The notes below the pieces were generated by a model that ran no database searches, was not told the origin of the DNA, and saw nothing but the letters and a program-made list of their open reading frames with translations. 64,000 nucleotides of DNA from Mesobacillus jeotgali (GTDB lineage: Bacteria; Bacillota; Bacilli; Bacillales; Cytobacillaceae). This document shows, piece by piece, positions 36,536 to 43,768 of the stretch. Position numbers and translations under genes: made by a program. Location of the stretch: the NCBI RefSeq assembly GCF_900166585.1, contig NZ_FVZC01000009.1:124001-188000 (forward strand). Direction: 5' to 3'. Numbering within the stretch: position 1 is the first letter of the stretch; each line of letters starts with the position of its first letter.

Positions 36536-37396
36536 GTGGATGTTTTGATTAATCTGAGCCTTAACGGGTTAGCCACGGGGATGCTGATTTTCCTTCTGGC
36601 AGCGGGTCTGACGTTGATCTTTGGCTTAATGGATGTTCTGAATTTTGCCCATGGCGGCTTGTTTGCCTGGGGCGCTTACAGCGGCATTTGGATTTATGCA
36701 TCGACAGGCAGCTTTTTTGCCGGGATTATCGGTGCCATCCTGACTGGAATGATCCTGGGTATTATAACAGAACGATGGATCATCAAGCCGGTTTACGGTA
36801 ATCATGTACAGCAAATTTTGATCACTCTTGGTTTGATGCTTGTTTTATCCGAAATGTTAAAAGTAGTCTGGGGACCAAACCAGATTTCTGCCGCCACACC
36901 CGATTATCTGTCCGGCAGCTGGGAGCTCGGGGGGATCATTATTATTAAATACCGTGTCTTCATTATTGCCGTCGGTTTTGCAGTGTTCCTGGCAGTACAA
37001 TACCTGTTAAAAAAGACAAAGATCGGCCTTGTGGTTCGTGCTGGTGTCATGAATAAGGAAATGGTCCAGTCACTGGGAATTAACATCCAGAAGGTATTCA
37101 TGTTCGTGTTCATGATCGGATCAGGAATGGCCGCACTAGGAGGAATGCTGCTCGGGCCCTATTCAGGCGTGATTTATGCCGATATGGGAATGGAATTTGC
37201 GATCCTCGCATTCATCGTGGTGGTCATTGGCGGTATGGGCAGCTTTACTGGTTCGGTCATGGCCGCTGTTTTAGTTGGTTTGTCCGGTTCTTTCATGGCT
37301 TATTATGTACCCGATCTGGCCCTGGCAGCGAACATGCTGTTAATGGCCGTCGTGTTGATTTTCAAGCCTCAGGGCTTGTTCGGGGCAAAGGGGTGA
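36536..37396 (+). CDS. LivH-type ABC permease
   Basis: 286 residues from GTG 36536 with GGGAAGGGGGAGAAAAGT upstream (GTG 36534 is out of frame). Eight or so membrane helices; text GLTLIFGLMDVLNFAHGGLF, NKEMVQSLGINIQKVFMFVF and VVIGGMGSFTGSVMAA is typical of LivH. First half of the membrane channel. Seven bases before the LivM gene. Confidence 0.92.
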   Translation: MDVLINLSLNGLATGMLIFLLAAGLTLIFGLMDVLNFAHGGLFAWGAYSGIWIYASTGSFFAGIIGAILTGMILGIITERWIIKPVYGNHVQQILITLGLMLVLSEMLKVVWGPNQISAATPDYLSGSWELGGIIIIKYRVFIIAVGFAVFLAVQYLLKKTKIGLVVRAGVMNKEMVQSLGINIQKVFMFVFMIGSGMAALGGMLLGPYSGVIYADMGMEFAILAFIVVVIGGMGSFTGSVMAAVLVGLSGSFMAYYVPDLALAANMLLMAVVLIFKPQGLFGAKG

Positions 37397-37403
37397 AGCA
37401 GAA

Positions 37404-38414
37404 ATGACAAGAATGTTTTCAAAGCGCATGAACATCATCTATTTAATTGTTGCGGCATTTTTGGCTGTACTCCCTTTTGTCTATGATTCAAGGAGTATGC
37501 TGATCCTGCTCTCCCAGGTTTTCATTTTCGCCGTGCTTGCAATGAGCTATGACATTCTGCTTGGATACACAGGCATCGTCTCATTCGGGCATGCAATGTT
37601 CTTCGGTATCGGCGCGTACACTGTTGGTGTATTTATGAAAAGATTCGAACCGGAAACAAGCTATTTTTTGATGGCGGTTCTGGTGACGATTTTACTGACT
37701 GCACTCATCAGTTATATAGTCGGCTTGCTGACGCTAAGGCTGAAAAGTCATTTCTACGCAATGCTGACGCTGGCATTTTCGGGACTGTTTCTGGTGCTAG
37801 CTGAAAAATGGCGTACCGTCACGTATGGCAATGACGGATTTACATTCCGAGTCCCCGACTTTTTAAAGGACCGTACGGATTTTTACTTAATATGCCTTGC
37901 TTCCATGGTGTTGGTATTCATTTTATTGACGAGGTTCACGAACTCGCCGCTCGGCAAAGTACTGCAGGCAATCCGGGAAAATGAACAAAGGACAGAGTCA
38001 CTAGGTTACAGTGTGCTTCAGTATAAAGTTATTGCAAGTGTTGTGTCTGGAGTGATTGCCGGAATTGCCGGGATTTTATATGCTGTTTCCCTCAGGTTCG
38101 TCAACACGAGTGTATTCACGATGGATATTACTCTCGATGCTTTATTGATGACGATTATAGGCGGTGTAGGAACGCTGGTAGGGGCGATCATCGGAGCAGG
38201 GATCATTGAGTTTTCCCATCACTGGCTGACAGAGCTGGCAAAGGTACACTGGATTTTTGAAAGGTGGATCATCTTCTTTGGAATTATTTATATCCTTGCT
38301 GTGATGTTCTTCCCAATGGGGATAGTCGGATCCTTGAAGAAACTGAAATTCAGCAGGAAAAAGAAAGAACCAGTTTCTGTTAATTCGGATGCCATCAGTC
38401 AGGGCGAGTCGTGA
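37404..38414 (+). CDS. LivM-type ABC permease
   Basis: 336 residues from ATG 37404 with GGGGTGAAGCAGAA upstream. About nine membrane helices; GYTGIVSFGHAMFFGIGAYT and TIIGGVGTLVGAIIGAGIIE are LivM hallmarks. Pairs with the LivH-like permease. Its stop overlaps the start of a 59-residue gene, so the transcription unit goes on. Confidence 0.92.
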   Translation: MTRMFSKRMNIIYLIVAAFLAVLPFVYDSRSMLILLSQVFIFAVLAMSYDILLGYTGIVSFGHAMFFGIGAYTVGVFMKRFEPETSYFLMAVLVTILLTALISYIVGLLTLRLKSHFYAMLTLAFSGLFLVLAEKWRTVTYGNDGFTFRVPDFLKDRTDFYLICLASMVLVFILLTRFTNSPLGKVLQAIRENEQRTESLGYSVLQYKVIASVVSGVIAGIAGILYAVSLRFVNTSVFTMDITLDALLMTIIGGVGTLVGAIIGAGIIEFSHHWLTELAKVHWIFERWIIFFGIIYILAVMFFPMGIVGSLKKLKFSRKKKEPVSVNSDAISQGES

Positions 38415-38593
38415 TGGAGATCCAGCAAGTTACCTCATTCGTACTCCGCTTTCAACTTGCGGACATTGAAAACGAGACTGGCAAAAAATATTGGCGGGTC
38501 AAGGTTACCCATGTGCAGGAAGAAAAAGAAGCTTTATTTGAATCCATCGATGAGGCAATGTCATTTATCAAAGAGGTTGTAGGAGAAGGCTAG
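38414..38593 (+). CDS. 59-residue protein in the liv-type operon, function unknown
   Basis: Start ATG 38414 overlaps the last base of the LivM stop; GTG 38411 is an alternative. The product (VTSFVLRFQLADIENETGKK, KYWRVKVTHVQEEKEALFES) looks like a small alpha/beta domain with no cysteines or membrane segment. The spacing (permease before, KASIII-like gene 42 bp after) and clean frame argue that it is real. I do not recognise a family; a subunit or accessory protein for one of the neighbouring enzymes is possible. Confidence 0.6.
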   Translation: MEIQQVTSFVLRFQLADIENETGKKYWRVKVTHVQEEKEALFESIDEAMSFIKEVVGEG

Positions 38594-38635
38594 GTTTGCG
38601 GGCGAAAAAAGCCATGTGCAAGGAGGACTGAACAA

Positions 38636-39646
38636 GTGCAAATCGGGATTGTCAGTACGGGAATCTATATTCCCGAGACATATATAACTGGGGCGGAAAT
38701 TGCTAAGGCAGCAGGAATTCCCGAAATGGTTGTGGAAGAAAAGATGGGAATCAAGAAAAAGCCTGTTCCCGGTCCTGAAGACCATACATGTGAGATGGGA
38801 ATCAAGGCTGCGAGAGAAGCAATCAGAAAAGCATGCATCGATCCGCTGGAAATCGATCTTGTGATCTATATCGGGGAGGAATACAAGGAGTACCCATTAT
38901 GGACTGCTGGAATCAAACTGCAGGAGGAAATCGGCGCATTTAATGCCTGGGCCTTCGATACCGCATTGCGTTGCGGTACGACAGTCATGGCTTTGAAACT
39001 CGCCAGGGGAATGATGCTATCAGATCCTGATATCAAAACAGTATTATTGGCTGGCGGCTATCGGAACGGAGATTTTATAGATTACCAGAATCCGAGAACT
39101 CGGTTCATGTACAATCTCGGTGCCGGAGGCGGGGCGATTTTACTGAAAAGGGACCATCAGGAAAACCTTCTGCTCCAAACCGAAATCATCACTGATGGGT
39201 CTTTTTCCGAGGATGTTGTGGTTGTTGCCGGGGGGACAAAGAATCCAATCTCAGCAGAAAACCTGGAGCGGGGACTGAATCAGCTTGATGTCCTGGATCC
39301 TCAGGGGATGAAAGACAGGTTGGAGAATAAGTCGATGGCCAACTTCCTGAAAGTCATCCGCCAGTCTGTGGAAAAAAGCGGCTTTTCTGAAAAAGACATT
39401 TCTTATGTTGGGATGCTTCATATGAAGCGGTCTGCGCATGATTATGTTTTAAAGCAATTAGGGCTCGAGGAATCTAAATCAATCTATCTCGAAGACTATG
39501 GACACATCGGCCAGATTGACCAGATCCTGTCACTTGAATTGGCGGAAAAGGCAGGGAAGCTGAGGGACGGGAGTATTGTCGTCCTTGTCAGTGCCGGGAT
39601 TGGCTATGCCTGGGGAGCAACAACAATACGCTGGGGGAAAGGGTGA
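38636..39646 (+). CDS. KASIII-like (thiolase-fold) acyltransferase with altered active site
   Basis: 336 residues from GTG 38636 with AAGGAGGACTGAACAA upstream. It has the FabH fold: N-terminal IGIVSTGIYIPETYITGAEI, the nucleophile Cys113 in DTALRCGTTVMAL and a His262 in GMLHMKRSAHDY. At the position of the catalytic Asn (usual YGNTGAAS text) it reads DYGHIGQID, so Asn is replaced by His290; the usual HQAN is HMKR. FabH-type decarboxylating condensation is therefore doubtful; a non-decarboxylating acyl transfer, a thiolase-like or HMG-CoA-synthase-like reaction is possible. It sits between the importer and a hydrolase/SDR pair. Confidence 0.78.
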   Translation: MQIGIVSTGIYIPETYITGAEIAKAAGIPEMVVEEKMGIKKKPVPGPEDHTCEMGIKAAREAIRKACIDPLEIDLVIYIGEEYKEYPLWTAGIKLQEEIGAFNAWAFDTALRCGTTVMALKLARGMMLSDPDIKTVLLAGGYRNGDFIDYQNPRTRFMYNLGAGGGAILLKRDHQENLLLQTEIITDGSFSEDVVVVAGGTKNPISAENLERGLNQLDVLDPQGMKDRLENKSMANFLKVIRQSVEKSGFSEKDISYVGMLHMKRSAHDYVLKQLGLEESKSIYLEDYGHIGQIDQILSLELAEKAGKLRDGSIVVLVSAGIGYAWGATTIRWGKG

Positions 39647-39653
39647 AGCTGAT

Positions 39654-40556
39654 ATGGAAAGGACAGCTGTTGAATTGAAAAAGGTTGAATTGCCAAACGG
39701 TGAAAGTATTGCTTATCGGGAACGGGACGGCGGCGTGAAAAATGTACTGCTGATCCATGGAAACATGACATCGTCCAAGCATTGGGATGTGCTGATCGAG
39801 CAGATGAATCCTGATTATAAGGTTTATGCACTGGATTTACGAGGATTTGGGGGCTCCAGTTACCATAAGCCAATCATGTCCATCAAGGATTTTTCCGATG
39901 ATGTAAAACTGTTTGTCGACGAAATTGGATTAAGGGATTTCGCCCTCGTTGGCTGGTCGACGGGTGGTGCCGTAGGAATGCAGTTTGCTGCCGATTACCC
40001 GGGCTATTGTGAAAAACTGGTGCTGCTTGCGTCCGCTTCAACAAGAGGATATCCATTCTTCGGTACAAGTGAGGAAGGCTTGCCTGATCTGAATAATCGC
40101 CTTACAACTTATGAAGATGTAAAGGCAGATACCGGAAAGACGATTGCTGTCCAGACCGCCTATGACGAGCAGAATAGAGGATTTTTAAAGGCGATGTGGA
40201 ATATGTTGATTTATACTGAACGTCAGCCGGAAGCGGCGCATTACGATGAGTATGTCGAGGATATGCTGACCCAGCGCAACCTGGGAGAGGTCTATCATTC
40301 CCTTAATACATTTAACATCAGTGGTGTTGATAATGGTTTAGGGGTTGGAACAAACCAGGTGAAGGATCTCCGGATTCCTGTCCTTGTCCTCCGCGGTGAC
40401 CGTGATCTTGTTGTCACAAGTAAGATGACAGAAGAGATAGTTGAGGATTTTGAAGGGCGTGCAAGATTTGTAGAGCTTAAGAATTGCGGCCATTCCCCGC
40501 TTGTGGATGATTTGGGCCAGCTAATAAGGCATATTGACGGATTTTTAGCAGAATAG
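39654..40556 (+). CDS. Alpha/beta hydrolase, similar to intracellular PHB depolymerase
   Basis: 300 residues from ATG 39654 with GGGGGAAAGGGTGA upstream; the longer open frame overlaps the KASIII-like gene by 71 bp and is rejected. It has the oxyanion region LIHGNMTSSKHWD, nucleophile Ser102 in VGWSTGGA, Asp in RGDRDLVVTS and His in KNCGHSPLVDD. The Gly-Trp-Ser102 box recalls the 300-residue intracellular poly(3-hydroxybutyrate) depolymerase of B. thuringiensis (Gly-Trp-Ser102-Met-Gly, from memory). Hydrolysis of a hydroxyacyl ester or thioester fits the SDR next door. Other esterases share the fold. Confidence 0.78.
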   Translation: MERTAVELKKVELPNGESIAYRERDGGVKNVLLIHGNMTSSKHWDVLIEQMNPDYKVYALDLRGFGGSSYHKPIMSIKDFSDDVKLFVDEIGLRDFALVGWSTGGAVGMQFAADYPGYCEKLVLLASASTRGYPFFGTSEEGLPDLNNRLTTYEDVKADTGKTIAVQTAYDEQNRGFLKAMWNMLIYTERQPEAAHYDEYVEDMLTQRNLGEVYHSLNTFNISGVDNGLGVGTNQVKDLRIPVLVLRGDRDLVVTSKMTEEIVEDFEGRARFVELKNCGHSPLVDDLGQLIRHIDGFLAE

Positions 40557-40568
40557 GAAGGTGTTTTT

Positions 40569-41309
40569 ATGAGATTGCAAGACAAAGTCGCGATCATTAC
40601 AGGAGCCGCGAATGGAATAGGCCTTGCTGCAGCGAAAACCTTTGCCCGAGAAGGTGCACGGGTGGCAATGGCAGACTTTGATCAGGAGACAGGATCACAG
40701 CGTGCAGCCGAGCTCGCGGGAGAAGGCTATGAAGCAGCCTTTTTCCAGGTGAACGTAGCAGATAAGGATAGCGTTGATTCTATGGTTAAAGGCGTACTGA
40801 ACCATTTCGGCAAGATCGATATATTGGTAAACAATGCAGGCATTACAAGGGACGGAATGCTGCACAAGCTCGCAGTTGAGGATTTTCAAAAAGTTGTTGA
40901 TGTCAACCTTACAGGAGTGTTCAATTGTGCCCAGGCCGTTGTCCCCGCAATGGTCCAGCAAGGGTCAGGGAGAATTATCAACACTTCTTCAGTTTCCGGC
41001 ATATACGGCAATGTAGGCCAGACAAACTACGCAGCAACTAAAGCAGGGGTCGTCGGGATGACGAAAACATGGGCCAAAGAGCTTGGGCGAAAAGGAATCA
41101 ACGTGAATGCTGTCGCACCAGGGTTCATTGAGACAGGCATGACAGCGAAAGTACCCGATAAAGTGATTGAGCAAATGAAAATGCTCGTCCCGCTTGGCAG
41201 GTTGGGCTTGCCGGAGGATATCGCAGATGCCTATCTCTTCCTCGCCTCAGATGAATCAAAGTATGTAAATGGCACAACCCTCCATGTGGATGGCGGAATC
41301 ATGATGTAA
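40569..41309 (+). CDS. Short-chain dehydrogenase, FabG/PhaB-like
   Basis: 246 residues from ATG 40569 with AGGAAGGTGTTTTT upstream. Cofactor motif TGAANGIG, NNAGITRDGML, and the catalytic Ser-Tyr-Lys set in NTSSVSGIYGNVGQTNYAATKAG. Closest by eye to 3-oxoacyl-ACP or acetoacetyl-CoA reductases, so it probably interconverts a 3-oxo and a 3-hydroxy acyl group with NAD(P)H. The Asp after the second strand (MADFD) suggests a preference for NADH over NADPH. Last gene of the liv-type operon; a terminator follows. Confidence 0.85.
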   Translation: MRLQDKVAIITGAANGIGLAAAKTFAREGARVAMADFDQETGSQRAAELAGEGYEAAFFQVNVADKDSVDSMVKGVLNHFGKIDILVNNAGITRDGMLHKLAVEDFQKVVDVNLTGVFNCAQAVVPAMVQQGSGRIINTSSVSGIYGNVGQTNYAATKAGVVGMTKTWAKELGRKGINVNAVAPGFIETGMTAKVPDKVIEQMKMLVPLGRLGLPEDIADAYLFLASDESKYVNGTTLHVDGGIMM

Positions 41310-41314
41310 TAATG

Positions 41315-41341
41315 AAAAAGCGCACCCGCTGCGCTTTTTTA
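41315..41341 (+). terminator. Terminator closing the liv-type operon
   Basis: Stem AAAAGCGCA / TGCGCTTTT with a CCCGC loop and further T residues. Confidence 0.8.
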
Positions 41342-41370
41342 TATTGGGGTTAGAGACAACGGGAATTCCG

Positions 41371-41518
41371 CCAACCGTTGATAAAATCGAGCCAACCGTT
41401 AATAAATCTCTCTTAACCGTTGATAAAAAGTTTTAACCGTGGATAAAACTTCTCTAACCGGCAGAAAGTCACCCAACTGGCATTAAAGTCAATCCATCTG
41501 CTATGAAAACTTCTATAT
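41371..41518. repeat. Intergenic tandem array C, 21-bp units, about seven degenerate copies
   Basis: CCAACCGTTGATAAAA-type units start at 41371, 41392, 41413, 41434, 41455, 41474 and 41495 (spacing 21, 21, 21, 21, 19, 21). The first four are well conserved around AACCGTTGATAAA; the last three have decayed (AACCGGCAGAAAG, AACTGGCATTAAAG, ATCTGCTATGAAA). No open frame with a start is associated. It occupies most of the 338-bp gap between the SDR gene and the next gene. Confidence 0.8.
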
Positions 41519-41647
41519 CCCTTTTAAATGAACCAAAAGTATCTTAGATATTTGTAATCATGGCTTTTAAATGCACCACACCGATATTTAATGGTTAACT
41601 TTTCGCCAAAAGTGGTAAATGGTATAAAAAAGATTGAGGTGCTGTAC

Positions 41648-41980
41648 ATGGAAGAGCAAAAGCAGAGGTATTATTTTAATATAGAGAGCGGCGAGGTGCT
41701 GGATACGCCAGCTGAGCAAGAGGGCCATTTATTTACCTTGTTTGCGACAGGAGAGGAAATCAAGGACCTTCGTGAATATCTGGAGTTGAACTATAAAGCG
41801 GACTGGGCGACCTACGGGAATTCCCATCTGCATCCTTTCAAGGATCCGGATCGGGAACATGCACAATATGATAATGCCTTGAAGGAAATTTACGCCATGG
41901 TTTACAGGCTGGGCGATGGCGAGGCGAGGGATCACGTAAGAGGAATGGGACTTTTAACAGAAGAAGAGCTGAATAGATAG
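41648..41980 (+). CDS. Conserved-looking small cytoplasmic protein, function unknown
   Basis: 110 residues from ATG 41648, preceded by GAGGTGCTGTAC; 19 further residues upstream are open but not supported by a site. The soluble product contains YYFNIESGEVLDTPAEQEGH, NYKADWATYGNSHLHPF and the acidic C-terminus LLTEEELNR. I do not recognise a named family. It lies between the liv-type operon and the ligase gene but has its own terminator, so it may be unrelated to that pathway. Confidence 0.68.
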   Translation: MEEQKQRYYFNIESGEVLDTPAEQEGHLFTLFATGEEIKDLREYLELNYKADWATYGNSHLHPFKDPDREHAQYDNALKEIYAMVYRLGDGEARDHVRGMGLLTEEELNR

Positions 41981-41988
41981 TAAGGACA

Positions 41989-42023
41989 GAACACCACGGC
42001 CAAAGGCTGTGGTGTTTTTTTTT
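41989..42023 (+). terminator. Terminator after the 110-residue gene
   Basis: Stem AACACCACGGCC / GGCTGTGGTGTT (one G-U pair) with an AAA loop and a run of T residues, ending just before the SARP-type repeats. Confidence 0.82.
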
Positions 42024-42026
42024 AGA

Positions 42027-42059
42027 TGTAACTGCCCTGTAACTTCCATTATTTAAAAT
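42027..42059 (+). promoter_or_regulatory. SARP-type activator site and -10 of the ligase gene
   Basis: TGTAACT at 42027-42033 and 42038-42044 (11 bp apart, spacer GCCC), then nine bases to TAAAAT (42054-42059). Heptamer, period and distance to -10 are identical to the site before the liv-type operon, while spacers and flanks differ, so this is conserved function rather than a copied segment. No good -35 hexamer is present. Confidence 0.78.
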
Positions 42060-42091
42060 TAAACCCATCACGTCGAGAGGGAGAGATTACG

Positions 42092-43603
42092 GTGAGGTGG
42101 GAGCTCGATTGGCTAGAATCAAGGGCGAGTTTGACACCGGGGGCCGCAGCGATTGCTGACGCAGGTACGGATCAGGAATGGTCTTACAGTGAAGTCAATG
42201 CACGAGCTAAAGCAATTGCGGTATGGCTGCTGGGAAAGGGTGTCAATAAAGGTGACAGGGTTGCACTGCTCGCCCCGAACGGAATCAGTTATTTTGATTT
42301 ATTGTTTGCATGCGGAAAGATTGGTGCTATTTTTGTGCCGCTGAACTGGAGGCTATCAGCAGATGAATTAGCCTTTATCATAAAAGATAGTGAACCAGCC
42401 CTGCTGGCGTTTCATTCAAAATTCACAAAAGAAGTAACGATGATCTGGAACGAAGCAGACCACTGCATCCAGATTGATGGCTCAGATTATCAGGCGCTTT
42501 TTTCAAGAAAACAGAGAATCCATCCTGTCTACCTGGACGAAGAAGACCCGCTGGCGATGATTTATACAGGCGGGACCACTGGAAAACCAAAAGGGGCAGT
42601 CCTGTCTCATCGTGCAATCATCTGGAACAGCATTTCCACTATCGCAAGCTGGAATCTGACAGAGGAAGACAGGACGATCACCTATTTGCCTTTATTCCAT
42701 ACGGGCGGCTTGAATGCCCTTTCGATCCCCATCCTGATGGCTGGCGGAACGGTGGTACTGGCAGACGAGTTTAACCCGGAAAAAGCCATTGAAAATTTAA
42801 TCAAGCATAAGTGTACGATTGTCTTGTTTGTGCCGACAATGCATCACATGCTGGTAAAATCGGATGAGTTCCATGCAGCGGAATTCAACGATATGAAATT
42901 GTTTTTATCCGGTGGAGCTCCATGCCCGCTCGATATTTATGAAGCCTATAAGAAGAAGGGCATCGCTTTCAAAGAAGGTTATGGACTGACAGAGGCTGGA
43001 CCGAATAATTTCTTCATTGATCCTTCTGAAGCCGATGTCAAAAGAGGCTCTGTCGGCAAACCAATGTTGTTCACATCAATCAAGGTCATAAAGGATGACG
43101 GAAGCGAAGCCCCCGCTGGAGAGGTTGGCGAGCTGGCAATACAGGGCAGGCATGCATTCTCCTATTATTGGAACAATGACAGCGCGACCGAAAATACCTT
43201 GAAAGACGGATGGCTTTATACCGGCGACCTTGCGAAGCAGGATGAAGAAGGTTATTTCTATATTGTCGGCAGGAAAAAGGAGATGATCATCACGGGCGGA
43301 GAGAATGTTTTTCCCCTTGAGATCGAGCACTGGCTTAGTTCACATCCTTGCATCCAGGAGGCCGCGGTAATAGGGATGCCAGATGAGAAGTGGGGTGAGG
43401 CCGTGACGGCATTCATTGTCCTTGAAAAAACGGCCATATTGTCCGAGGACGAGGTCAAAGAATATTGCCGGAAAAAGCTGGCTGGTTATAAAGTGCCGAA
43501 ACAGGTTCTCCTCATCCGCCAGATGCCGAAGACACATGTCGGGAAGATTGATAAGAAGTATTTAAAGGAAATAGCAAATAAAGATCAGAATCCAGTCAGC
43601 TAA
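42092..43603 (+). CDS. Adenylate-forming acid-CoA ligase of the liv-type regulon
   Basis: 503 residues from GTG 42092 with GAGAGGGAGA upstream. It has the AMP-binding loop [20 protein letters not shown] (Gly-Gly in place of the commoner Ser-Gly), the acceptor motif [31 protein letters not shown] and the catalytic Lys in KTHVGKIDKK. It should activate a carboxylic acid to its CoA thioester. It is not a close sister of the LcfB-type ligase at 13471. The shared promoter element with the importer implies that it acts on the imported acid or on the product of the hydrolase/SDR. Confidence 0.85.
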   Translation: MRWELDWLESRASLTPGAAAIADAGTDQEWSYSEVNARAKAIAVWLLGKGVNKGDRVALLAPNGISYFDLLFACGKIGAIFVPLNWRLSADELAFIIKDSEPALLAFHSKFTKEVTMIWNEADHCIQIDGSDYQALFSRKQRIHPVYLDEEDPLAMIYTGGTTGKPKGAVLSHRAIIWNSISTIASWNLTEEDRTITYLPLFHTGGLNALSIPILMAGGTVVLADEFNPEKAIENLIKHKCTIVLFVPTMHHMLVKSDEFHAAEFNDMKLFLSGGAPCPLDIYEAYKKKGIAFKEGYGLTEAGPNNFFIDPSEADVKRGSVGKPMLFTSIKVIKDDGSEAPAGEVGELAIQGRHAFSYYWNNDSATENTLKDGWLYTGDLAKQDEEGYFYIVGRKKEMIITGGENVFPLEIEHWLSSHPCIQEAAVIGMPDEKWGEAVTAFIVLEKTAILSEDEVKEYCRKKLAGYKVPKQVLLIRQMPKTHVGKIDKKYLKEIANKDQNPVS

Positions 43604-43728
43604 AAAAGGCATTAGGGAATATGTTCTGCTTTTAAGGAAAAAGTACCCGGGTTTGAGGAATGTATAGATTTTAAAGAGTATAGGAGAAGGAATCAGGAAT
43701 ATATGCCGGTATAAAACAACTCTGAACT

Positions 43729-43768
43729 AAGCATTTCAGCCAGCTTTCGCTGACTGGAATGCTTTTTC
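43729..43768 (+). terminator. Terminator for the ligase gene, overlapping the convergent MFS gene end
   Basis: Sixteen-base stem AAGCATTTCAGCCAGC / GCTGACTGGAATGCTT (two G-U pairs) with a TTTC loop, then TTTTCTTTT on the plus strand. The stem includes the last codons of the minus-strand gene. Confidence 0.7.

Noticed and set aside
33723..38414. Assignment of the importer as a true leucine/isoleucine/valine transporter (livKGFHM)
   Set aside because: The subunits fit the family, but the enzymes in the same operon and regulon point to another substrate, so I did not give liv symbols.
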